NCBI RefSeq assembly: GCF_030463565.1
Contig: NC_134646.1
Coordinates: 61,087,710-61,151,709 of the forward strand
Length of the DNA stretch: 64,000 nt
Direction of reading: 5' to 3'
Source: Pelecanus crispus
Lineage: Eukaryota; Chordata; Aves; Pelecaniformes; Pelecanidae
Notes under the pieces: generated by a model
What the model was told of the DNA's origin: nothing
Seen by the model: the letters and a program-made list of their open reading frames with translations, nothing else
The model's database searches: none
Program-made: the position numbers and the translations under genes
Shown: positions 48,701 to 59,100 of the stretch, one piece after another
How the letters are laid out: every line of letters starts with the position of its first letter
Position numbering within the stretch: position 1 is the stretch's first letter

Positions 48701-51633
48701 TACCCACAAAAATCTGGGAGAAAGATTCCGGCTAGTTGGCTTGAAACATATAATACCACCTATGACTTCTGTGGAATGACTGGCTTTAATTACATTTTAT
48801 TAAGAAAAAAAATTTTTATATATATTTTTTTAATATATGTATTTTATATATATATAAAGAGTTGACTCATGTCCACTGGTACCTCAAGAGCTTCCATTCC
48901 ACCTCCAGCCCCAAACATGAAACTCCAGTTCCTCAAATACATTACTACACATTTGAGATTCTTCACGAAGACCTAAAATCTTCAGAAATCTTACAGTGCC
49001 ACAGGAGTGAACTGCTAATACATTAGGTAATGTTCATGGGGCTGTAAGAAAGATACAACATGAAAACAATTTCTGCCCAAGAATAATAAAATACTAGCTG
49101 ATGGATTCTGTGTTGCTGAAAGTCTCATTAGCCCTTTCACTGAAGTGATTTATTTTATACTCAGATTCGCAGACTTTAAAACTAGAACCACCTATCAGAT
49201 CAAGTCTGAGAGTTAAATAATATTGACCAAGGAACTTAGGTCAGTAATCTGTATATCAGACCCAGCTGTGCTTGGCTTCCTGGAACACCCAGTTTGTTTT
49301 CAGCAAAGGCATTGCTCTTTATCTGCTGTGCGCTGCTTACACAGATTTTACAGAGCGGGAAAATACAGACACTGCCTAGTTGGTATCCCAGTTTTGATTG
49401 TGTCACTCAGAAACGAAGGCAAGAAATGCTACGAGCTGACGTCGTATCTTTTACATGTATTATATGAAATATATTTTATATAGCACTTGAAAATAAAAAG
49501 AATGATTGACCATCAGTTCTCTTTGAGATGCTTCACAAATCTCTATAGTTAAATCATTCTTGTGCTAAGTCTGAAATCAGTTAGTGACTCAGGATGCTCG
49601 ATGACTCTTCTGTGTGTAAAACGTCTATTGACTGCAGCGTGAATTTTCTGAAAAAGGAGGTTCTGCCAGTTCAAGCCCAGGAGCAAATACAAGAAATAGA
49701 AATGGTCAGTTCCAGAATATTTTAACTACTCTGGCAATTAATTTTTTCCCACATGCACACTTCTTTCTATAGGACAAATACATTCAGACTTATTTGTTAA
49801 TTACAGTTACAATGTTTGGGAGGTAGGGATAGTTTGAGCAGGGGGAATTATACTAGCTGCTCTATCTAACAGAGACAGAATAGTGACCTGCTCTGCAAAG
49901 TACTTTGAGCACTACAGATGAAAAAAATGCTGTATTGATATTGTTAATTCTTATCTTAAACTGCTGTTATTCAAAATTGTTTTAAATTATAGCAAGAGAA
50001 AATAAGAATATAAGCTCCTATGCATAGGAACTAGCTACTCTGTAGAATGAAATTAAGTCTATGAGAGGAGATGCTGCAAACTCTGTAACGCTGTTGAGAA
50101 TACCATGAATGTCTGCACTTCCTCCTTAAGTCCTCAGTCCACTTCAGACATCTCTTTTTGTCCTTCCCCAAGAAAGAATACCATGAACTGAGGACCCAGT
50201 ACTACAGCTGTTGAAGCTACTGATCATGGGATCAAGCCTTTTGGATGTGTAATACTGTAGAAGACAGCTGATAAATAAAATTAGACTGACATAAAAATTA
50301 AAATGTTGAGAACATTGTGGAAATAATGTAATTCTGAAACTCACCAATACTGAAGGGGACATTTGTTTTCTTCCAAACCCAAGAACGGCCAACCTTGCTA
50401 GTTCAGCAATAAACATTTTGCAATATGATATTACTAAGCTAGAACTTTATATATATATACACTGTATTTATATATATATCCTCTATTGCCAGTAGAATTG
50501 ATCCAATACGCAAATGCAAATAAATTTCATTTTAAACTAACAGAATAGTCATTTCAGTGTAGCCAAATGAATGGTCATGTCAGTGTGTTTAACTAAGTGA
50601 AAAGAATAAAGAAGGAAAATCATGCTCTTTAATAGCCAGATTTTGTAGGCAAAACCTAGTTTAAATAAAGTAGTAAATAAGCACTTTAAAACAAATAATT
50701 ACTGCGTCAGCTGCTGTGACAACAACAATAGAATCAACATGAGGATTAAAAAAAAGGCTGCCCTAGCTAAGGGTTATTTCTCGGTGTTTTCACATTCCTT
50801 GACTTTGTTTTCGAAACACTGACTACATAATCGATTCCTGCCATCATTCCCCATGGCAGTGCAAGATCAGTTTGTAAAATCTTACTATACTGTACCTTGA
50901 TCAAATTGTGTCCTACAGAGTAGACGGTTGTTATTTTCCCTCTCTCTCCAGGAGCATGAATACCTGTGCCATACCCATGCCAAGCAACTAAATACGGATT
51001 GTGGATTGTAATCCAGTACTTAACACGATCCCCAAAGGTCTGGAAGCAAAAGGTGGCATAGTCATTGAAGATATCGATTACTGATTCATTTTTCCATCCC
51101 CCATATTTTTCTTGCAACAACAAGGGCAGGTCCCAGTGGTACAGCGTAACCACGGGGTCAATATTTCTGTAGAGTAGAGAGTCAATTAGGGTGTTATAAT
51201 ACTGGAGTCCTTTTTCATTGGGAGCTGCTACCACTCCGGTAGGAAAAAGCCTTGACCATGAAATTGAAAACTGGTAAAAAGTAACTCCCAAAAAATCCAG
51301 AGCAGACAAATCTTTGTCCAACAAGGTGTAACTGTCACTGGAGGCATCTGTGCTGTCAGCATCCCTGAACTCCAACTGGATGAAGCGGTCCCAGACGGAG
51401 GAGCCTTTCCCGTACTTCCTCCAGCTGCCTTCCACCTGGAAAGCCCCTGTCCCTACACCCCAGAGAAACTCTTTGGGGAACGTGTCATACAAAAACATCT
51501 GTGTTTCACTCACGGGGCTGAAGTGGGGGTCCTTTTTCCACACAGATCTTCCCTCTCCAGGTAGCCCAGTAACTATCCTTATGACAACTAATGTCCAAAA
51601 AGCAACAAATCTTTCCAGTCGCCGGCCACACAT
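33717..51633 (-). CDS. KLB: Beta-klotho, complete, 5 coding exons, 1006 residues
   Basis: Single-pass membrane co-receptor that docks FGF19/FGF21 onto FGFR1c/FGFR4. Exons: 50896-51633, 42029-42536, 39042-39310, 35879-37022 and 33717-34078. They sum to 3021 nt, all in phase. The start [19 protein letters not shown] gives a hydrophobic signal sequence; an in-frame taa lies three codons before it. Two GH1-like domains follow. In KL1 the acid/base Glu is replaced (TIHNP, N212) but the nucleophile ENG is kept (E386). In KL2 the acid/base Glu is kept (TINEP, E663) but the nucleophile is replaced (YITANG, A859). This is the known pseudo-glycosidase pattern. The membrane helix is at about 964-985 ([16 protein letters not shown]), followed by a basic [12 protein letters not shown] stretch and a short tail ending RICVSF. 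Human KLB is 1044 residues; part of the difference is the missing N-terminal extension (see 51664-51738). No breaks were seen. Confidence 0.97.
34079..35878 (-). other. KLB: KLB intron 4
   Basis: 1.8 kb between the KL2 exon and the membrane-helix exon. Nothing notable was seen; no transposon or conserved open frame. Confidence 0.7.
37343..37722 (-). mobile_element. CR1 LINE 3' fragment with composite 3' end (copy B)
   Basis: It lies in KLB intron 3, in the same orientation as KLB. Read on the minus strand it holds the last codons of ORF2 and the 3' UTR (37511-37722), a linker at about 37437-37510, and a second CR1 tail (about 37343-37436) ending gattctata. The arrangement and much of the linker sequence (tttttactttcatt, atccagccaccaagcca, tctacccttaattggttta) match copy A at 22590-24675. 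The two therefore come from one subfamily with a composite end. It is 5'-truncated. Confidence 0.9.
37723..39041 (-). other. KLB: KLB intron 3 outside the CR1 copy
   Basis: Apart from the CR1 fragment, intron 3 (37023-39041) holds ordinary sequence with no recognised feature. Confidence 0.65.
39311..42028 (-). other. KLB: KLB intron 2
   Basis: 2.7 kb of non-coding sequence. An 18-bp perfect palindrome at 39830-39847 is listed separately. No transposon or RNA gene was recognised. Confidence 0.65.
39830..39847. repeat. Perfect 18-bp palindrome
   Basis: The sequence ctgggttgatcaacccag reads the same on both strands with no spacer. It lies in KLB intron 2. Function unknown; it could be a dimeric factor site or chance. 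Confidence 0.95.
48805..48858. repeat. TA-rich simple repeat
   Basis: Runs of A, T and (TA)n with short inverted symmetry. Low-complexity DNA in KLB intron 1. Confidence 0.85.
50447..50480. repeat. (TA)n microsatellite pair
   Basis: Two short (TA)n runs separated by cactgtattt, in KLB intron 1 about 420 bp from exon 1. Confidence 0.85.
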
Positions 51634-51663
51634 TATGCCAGTTTATAGCACCAGTGTTAAAAG

Positions 51664-51738
51664 TCAGATTTCTTGCACTGACGCTGAAAAAAAAATCCAT
51701 TCATTCGCTGGAGTCTCTGCTGTGCAGACTGTCTTCAT
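51664..51738 (-). pseudogene. KLB: Relic of the mammal-like KLB N-terminus, now an upstream ORF
   Basis: Starting at the ATG 51738-51736, in the same frame as KLB but ending at a tga (51666-51664), 24 codons read MKTVCTAETPANEWIFFS and then SASVQEI. The first half shares the pattern MKxxCxAxxPxNEWIFFS with the start of human KLB as I remember it (MKPGCAAGSPGNEWIFFS), position for position. After NEWIFFS the match stops. Two in-frame stops (tga here, taa nine bases before the next ATG) separate it from the bird start at 51633, which matches human Met30. A second ATG at 51700, out of frame, overlaps the KLB start. Whether the transcript includes this part is not known. Confidence 0.75.
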
Positions 51739-51739
51739 T

Positions 51740-54700
51740 TGCCACGAACTGCTGGAGTGCCTTATCAAAGCTTCTCTAAAAGCTTGTGATCGTAAAAGCC
51801 CTGTCAATGATTAGCCTGAACTGTGAGACCTACAACGGGCTGGAGAACGGCGTAATTTTTAGGGAGGTGGCCTCTGTATAACCACTGAGACACCTAGCTG
51901 GCGTCTTACTGCAGGAAAATAGGTTGCATGAGATGTGAAAGGTGCAGCAGACACTTGTGCTCCCAGATGCCTGATCTGGACAAAGTTATGAACAGGAATT
52001 CTTTCCTTATTACTGATATGACTGGGAGAATGCTATAATCAAGGTTTGAAAATGTTCTCCAGTACAAGACGCTGAATCCAGTTTCTTACTGCTTTGTCAT
52101 ATTTAACTGTTTGGGCTATAACGTTACTTGGTAAAGTTACAGCAGAAACAATTTAATACGAGAGTCATATAGTGACTTGAATTTGGAATGAGTTTTTGAT
52201 GAGCTGAGCAAAGAGTTGGGGAAACACTGCGACTGTTAATTTGGAAAACAATTAGCACACAGCGAGTCGTGATCAGGCGCTGTTGAGAAGCAAGGGTGCA
52301 AAGGGAGGGGAAAAGGAAGGGATTAATCATTCCACTAGCTCAAGCAGCAGAATTGGTACAGACTCCAACCCTGATGCCGTACGTGGAGGTCAGTATGATG
52401 CTGCACAGTGGGACCTCCTGCCTCCGGCCATGCGCTTAATGAATCTGGTTTCAGAATGACTCAAGGCTGGGAGAAGCTGTGGTCTCCAGGGCACTTGCCA
52501 TTAATTACTGTTACAGTAGCTGGGAAGCCTAATGATGATTCAGTTCAATTCTTAGCTATCAAATTTCCTTTTCTATCTTTACCTCTGCCAAGGCAAGTGA
52601 TTCAAATTGTGAAACCAACTTTTCACTTGACCGTTGATCATGCGTTCTCCTTGGTTTAGGGGCTCAGCTCTGAAACCTGGGGTTTGATCTGCAGAAATGA
52701 TGAACACATTAGTCAAAAGGAGTTTTGAATGTCTGCAATGTTAGGCTGAGTATCCGAGTTAAGACACATTCATTCTGCCTAGATATGCAAACCGTGAGAG
52801 AGAAAAGACCTAAAGACAAAGTTCACTTAGAAAAAGTGTAATGTTTACATTAACTTCAGCTGCTCAGCTCTACTGGTGTTAGGCACTCAAAAAAGCACAA
52901 CTTATGTAATTGACCTCAACAGTGTGATGCAAATCAAGAACTTATCTTTACCCTATACCTTTACCTTATACAGCAAAAACTGTTTGAGATGGGATCGAGC
53001 CTTTTCGAAAGACACATAATTGTGACGGATACTATAGAAAGCCTAATGTAAATAGAAACCAGACCACAGATTTACAAAGAATTTTTGGAATTTTTGGTCT
53101 GCAACAAAATGCTAATTCTTGTTTCTACAACATGAGAGAAATTTGATTTTTTTTTTTTTTTTTTTTTTAAACTAGGGACTCTAGTAAGCAGAATATTCCC
53201 TACAGGGTTCCTCAAAATAGAGCCTACCACCTAGTAAATAAGTATGTTAATGTCTATTAATGTTGTGAAAAAAGATAGAATTTAACCTGAAATGTCAATT
53301 TCAGAAAACATACTGTTGTGTTTTCCTAATCATCTCAGCGTTATAACACTGTACTTCTTTAGGGCAATTCCTAAGCTCTGAGGTCCTTTAGACACGTATG
53401 AAGCTCAGAATACCTCTGTTCCATTATGAAAATTTCCTAAATGCAAAGTGTATTGCCCCCTAAAATGCTTGAGAAACACTGCCTTAAGGGCTTCAAAAGT
53501 ATCTCAGTATTATGTTACAAGTTTATCTGCTTTATACTTCAATTAAGTTACAAATAATTCAAAATACAAATTTGGTAGAGCAGTAAATAAAACACTGCTC
53601 CAGAAGTTACAATAAAAGTTGATTTCACTTTCAAAATTGTAGCAACATATCAAAATAAAAAAAAATTGAAAATAAACAAGAAAGTATTAACAAAAAGAAA
53701 ACAATTTTTTATTTCTTAATATAAGAAAATTTATTCTTCTTCTAAACCTCCTCCTCTCTCAATAAACAAGACAAAGCCTTCACTAATAACAACAACAGTA
53801 GGACTGGTTTTGTTCAATAGGGAAAAAACCTAAAGCTCTAGAGCTAATGCCTCAATTTTTTTCACGTATTCTGGAAAAAAAAGACATAAAAGAGAAATAG
53901 CCTGTGATTTTCAGAAAGGTAGCAAACAAGTCTGTTCTTTTAAATCACTTGTCTTAGCTGTAAAGAGAGTGATGACATTAAGTGTACTTTAGCTACTTTT
54001 TAAAAAGCAGTACTTTTAGTTGGGTAATATGCCTTTAAAGTATGACCCCATGGTCAGTTATAGGCTCAAAAGGGATATTGCCTTCATTTTATCTTGCAAA
54101 GCGCATCATAATAAAATGAGTATTCCGGTTTTTTTCTTGTGGCAGAGCAAGGTTTTCCCCACTTCCAGTGGTGTCATAGCCATGCACGTAGAAACAGAGG
54201 TAACCCCCATCTCCCCACCATACCCAGGAGTGAATTACTGTCATTCCAGGTATTCTGCCTGATCTCTTTTTGTAACGGGTTAAACTCTTGCCTTCCAAGA
54301 AACATGAACAAGTCACAAGCCCACAAGCAGATACTGCTCTGCTGGATGTTATTCTAGGTAGCTTTATCAACTACAAATAGAGATAACCACCTGCAATAAT
54401 TCTTTTAGCATTATTTAAACAGTTTGTCTGGCTCTTACAAACGTCAGCCATTTTAACTACTCTTTAGTTCTGGTATCAGGAATACGCACAACTTTAAAAA
54501 TTACATAATGAGAATTAAATACGTAAACACACACACACTGCTGGAGATGTTTTTCTAAAGTGATACCAGTTTTGTTTGCATAGCCATTATAGTTGAGTGC
54601 ATATAGAATAACTTCCAAAACAGGCTGAAAAGCACAGCCCGTGCTATGGGTCTGCCTGTACTTGCTCGCTCTGTCATGTGTTCCTTACACAGAAATCCAA

Positions 54701-55834
54701 ATTCACAAGCTATGCTAACATTGAAAATGTAAGAGTCCACCCAACTTAGCGCGTTTGTAAAAGAATAGTAGCAATTTCTATACAAACAGGGTCTTACAAT
54801 TACTTCAAGTCCAATTTAAAGAATTAAGCAGGAATGGTAATAGATACCATTAAAATTCCTGTCCAGATTGGACAATAAGATCTGACTTTTCTCTCTAGGT
54901 AATTATCTTTGCTGGAGTTTGACCATGCCACCAAGTAGACAGCCTCTTGCTCTTGGAAAAAAAAAACAAAACAAAACCAGAATGAAGGGAATACAGAAGG
55001 TATACAAATGATAGCACTGGAAATTGCACTATGAGACAAGTACAAATCGAGCTTGTACTCTTTGCTTTTTTTATGAGTGGTTTTCTAAATAAATGGCAAT
55101 GTTTTTAATGTCACAAATTCTGTTTGTTGCCCCCCTCGCCGCCTTCTCCAAGACTGGCAATAATTAGTGATTCAGTAGGTTGGCATAATCTAAACATCAG
55201 ACAAGTAATTTTTGAGAGGGGAACTGGGTTTTTTTTTTTGTTTCCCCAAGTTTATTCCCTCCCAGTGTTCAGCAAGCAGAGGAAAAAAAATGGAAGAAAA
55301 CACAGAAGAATTCCTTAGAAATTGATTAGAAATTAAAGCCAGTGGGTGAAGAGAGAGCATAACTTTACAGTTTCTCTCGGACTCCTCAGATGTAAACTCC
55401 GAGCTCTCCTCAGCCTTAACGCATGAGAGCAAATACTGTAGAGGCATCACAGCCTGCCGCTTCCTGCGCAACCAGGAATGAAGAAAGGAGGGACCAACAC
55501 ACGCTTATTCCAGGGAGGTAATTTTATGTGCCGATTCAGGCCTGACTCCTGCTGACCGCACTGCCGCGTTATTCGCTGTCCATATATTTAGGATGCTTCG
55601 TTTGCCTCTGCGTTAAAGAGCGCTGTTACGTCACGGAGGCCTGGCACCGCTCACTTGGTTGTTAAAACGTGAAGACTGTCAGCTCTGCTCTGCCGCAGGT
55701 GACCGAGGACACACCTAGTCCCCGTGGGGCCGCAGCAGCTCTAAGCCCACCATTTTGACGCGAGCTGCCATGCCCGCTCCCCTCACCTAGGGGCCAGGAC
55801 CGGCAGTAGCTGCCCAGGCGTCCTGCCGAGGTTC
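51740..55834. other. KLB/RFC1 divergent spacer
   Basis: About 4 kb between the two gene starts. It is AT-rich, with a 22-base T run at 53147-53168 and no recognised transposon, RNA or supported open frame. A CRE-like ttacgtcac lies at 55626-55634, at the edge of the RFC1 CpG island. KLB 5' UTR and promoter sequence must lie just above 51740, but no clear core element was seen. Confidence 0.6.
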
Positions 55835-56163
55835 AGTGGAGCGGTTAAAAGCGGTTAAACCGCCGCCGCAGCGGGGCCGGCCGTTGACGCCCGCACAGAA
55901 AGCAGGAGCGGGGAAGAAAACAACAGGGAGGGGAGCGGGGCGGGCAGGGGAGGCGGGCGGAGGCCGGCGCGGCAGCGGCAGGGCCCGGCCCCCACCGCCC
56001 CTCTCCGCGCCTGCGGCCGGAGCCAGGGCCGCGGCCCCGCCCGTCGCGGCTGTGACGGCAGCCCCGCGCGCCGGGTTGCGGGAGTTGGCGCGAAGGCGGG
56101 GGGGGGCGCGGCAGGCATGGAGCCGGAGGCGTCCCGCTAGCGAGATCCACCGCCGCTGCCAGC
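55835..56163 (+). promoter_or_regulatory. RFC1: RFC1 CpG-island promoter and 5' UTR with an E2F site
   Basis: The GC-rich island runs from about 55835 to 56720 across the start codon. A close match to the E2F consensus, ttggcgcgaa, is at 56085-56094, about 70 bases before the ATG, fitting an S-phase-induced replication gene. A short upstream ORF (atg 56117-56119, seven codons, MEPEASR, stop tag 56138-56140) precedes the main start. No TATA box was seen. The transcription start is not determined. Confidence 0.7.
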
Positions 56164-59100
56164 ATGGTGAGCGCGCCGCGACGGGGCCGGGGCCGCCGCC
56201 GCCCCGGTTCCCCCCCGGGGTGGGGGAGGGCAGAGAGCGCTGCGCAGCGTCCGCCGGCGGCGGCGGCGGGGCCGGATGGGCGTCCTGCCCGGCGCGTGAC
56301 TGCAGCCCCGCGGCCGTTGAGGCCGTTGGAGCCCGGGCCGGGCCCAGGCGGGGTCCTCTGCCCTGAGGGCGGCCGCGGGCGCGGAGGTGCCGCGCCGTGG
56401 CGGAGCGGCAGAGACCTGGCTGGGCGGGCGCGGTTGCGAGGCGGCGGGGGAGAGGCCGCCCGCCCTGCCGCGCCTCCAGCGCCGCTCGCGCGCTTCCCGC
56501 CGCTCCCGCCCGGAGGGGCCGAGGCCCGGCCTCCCCAGGAGGATAAGCCTCTGGCCGAGGGAAGGCCCGCGACTGTGCCCTTGCCCTGAGGGGGAGGCGT
56601 CTGAGCCTCTCCAGCCCCCGCCCCCAACCCGGGTGGTGAATTGGGCGCGGGCCGTGGGCTTGTCCCGGGGGGGGGGGGAGAAGCGGTCGAGCTGACCTGT
56701 CTCTCTAAACGCAGTCTTGCCGAAGTTTTAACTCTTCCTTTAATTTCAGTAAGAGCATACATGAGGGCGTTTCTGCTGCCGAATTGGACGGTGTGCAATA
56801 TTTGCAAGAAAACAAGTGGGAAAAAAGAACTTAAAAGTCTGCAAGTAGACACTTGATTTTAAATAATGAAGGATGCAATCCTAAATAGCATGTAAAGAGT
56901 TTGTAAATACAAAGACATCCACTTTTGTGTGCATGCTTTCCAAAGTGCTGCTGACTGATGCAGCCCTTATAAGATGGCATCCCCTCTTCACCTCTGGCTC
57001 AGATAAATTTGCTTCTACTCAGACGGAGTCTCTGTGCAGATGTTTTACTGGCTTAGCTACAAATGCCATTCCAAGCCAGCTAGGTTCAACTTTGGTTTTG
57101 GACTCTCCATAGAGTTTAACCTTGTTTATATCTTACATCTGATCCTCAGCAATGATGGGCAATACAATCTTGAGTCTTTTACAGTACTGGTAGAGGTCTC
57201 CCAGCACTAGGAATCCTGACACTATTAAACTGTGATATTTTGATAGTTTGTTAGGGGTGACTGCTGACTTTAAATTTATGTATGAGGACAAGTCTGCTTC
57301 TCCTGTTCCCCTGCCATCACCTCTTTAGAAAGCTGATCTTACTGGAAGACTTGCTTCCCACCTTCCTGGGGCAAAGGCTTTCTCCCTCTGTGTAGTCTTC
57401 TGAATGCCACACATCTCACAATGTCTGGCACTTTCCTAGAAGGAAAGAAGACAACCATCGTTTTGGGGAGAGGATGAGTTGCCATAGCCCTTTCCCTTTT
57501 CAGTGCTGAAGAGGCTTTACAATCATCACTGCTGCAGAGATAGAGGCAAAAATATGATGTTGTTAGTGACCGCGTAGTCTGTTCTGTGTGTGCAGTGACA
57601 GCACAAGCATATTGGAATTTAGTATCATACCCTTGCAAACGGACTTCTCATGTAGTGCCAAACATAAATAGCACTCGCCAGGTTGGTTCTGCAGCATCTT
57701 CTCAGCTGTGCTGAACTGACGTGTTTAGAGTTACACAAAGAACTGATTTGTCTTAGAAGGGATTTATTTTTTTACCCAGATTAGTGGCCTGACCCAGTTC
57801 GCAAGCAGAGAGCGGTACTGGTACAACTGAGGGAACGACTGACTGGGAGTAGGGGCTGCTTGAGCTGCCTCTAGCTGAGGGGGACATTCATATGGCCAGG
57901 GCTGTAGCATCAGCTAGTGTGTACTTAGAACTGTAACACTGCTCGAAAAATACTGTATAGTACCTGTGCTGCAGTTACCACTATTAGTAAACATTAATTA
58001 AGTATAGTTATCCAAGCAAGTATCACTGAAGTGACAGTAGAAATTTGATTTCAGTTAGTGCAATTTTTCTGGACACACCAGGTGTTGGAGCTGATGTTTG
58101 CACAAAACTTCCACAGAAATAGGCAGACTATAAATAAATATGATTCCTTTGATGCAAGGCCTTCATGGACACACTTCAGAATACCTGAAATAAGGTGCAT
58201 TACTTTCTATTGCAGTCATTGAGCTAGGCTGGTGAAATTCAGTTTTCTATCTCATATTGTATTTGGGGTGCAAACTGAATTATATGATGTTATTTTGGAA
58301 AATATTCTGCCTCACTAGACACTAGTCTTAAACAGACACTGTGTATATTATGGTTAGATTGAGATGGTTCTATCATCAAAGTGTTGGAGTAGTTGATCTT
58401 TGGTTTAGGATGCTTTTGAAATGCAGGAAAAAAACCCAGTATGGAGTGTTTACGACTTTTATAACTGACTTTTTTGAGCTGGGTATTTATTAAAGTCTTA
58501 AAAGTCACCCTGACAAACTCTTTTAGTAACCAGTCTTTGTACTACCTAACAAATAGGTTTCAGTTTCTGTTTGTGTTATTTCTCCTCAGTGAAACAGACA
58601 CAAAACTTTCAAGAGAAAACTTGCAACCTGATGTGATTAATTGCTATGGTCTTCTATTATTGCATAAGATGGAGGATTTGAAGCAGTAGTCAAAACTGGC
58701 AGGAACCAGACTGCACAGCCATTACTGAGATCATGCAATTACTAAGACAGCTCAGCAGGAAGCAATGCGCCTGCACACAGCTTTTTAGGCTGTTCAGATT
58801 CTATGCATCAATTACCCCCCTAATTTAGCGAGAGGGATCAGAAATTCTTACTTAGTTCTACCTTAGGTGGAACCGCTCAAAGTTACATGTCTTCTTGCTG
58901 CTGCTGAAGCACCCATGGGGAGCCACACTAATACAGCCTCGCCACGTTCATTTTAGCTTTCTGGGCAAGGGGACCAGCTGGGGCAGCCATGCAGGTGAGC
59001 GTATCTCCACGATATACAAGGCTGATGACTCCCTGGGGGAACGTCCCGGAAGGAAACTTGCCAGTTACATTGGTACATGCCTTTCCTCATTTGAATGAGC

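Larger units (their letters stand above)
42537..50895 (-). other. KLB: KLB intron 1
   Basis: 8.4 kb, the largest KLB intron. It is AT-rich, with simple TA-rich tracts at about 48805-48858 and 50447-50480. I recognised no transposon, RNA gene or conserved open frame. The first part could hold enhancers, but nothing in the sequence proves it. Confidence 0.6.

Noticed and set aside
55845-56852. 335-codon minus-strand open frame over the RFC1 promoter
   Set aside because: Same cause: CpG-island composition, proline/arginine-rich with no domain.
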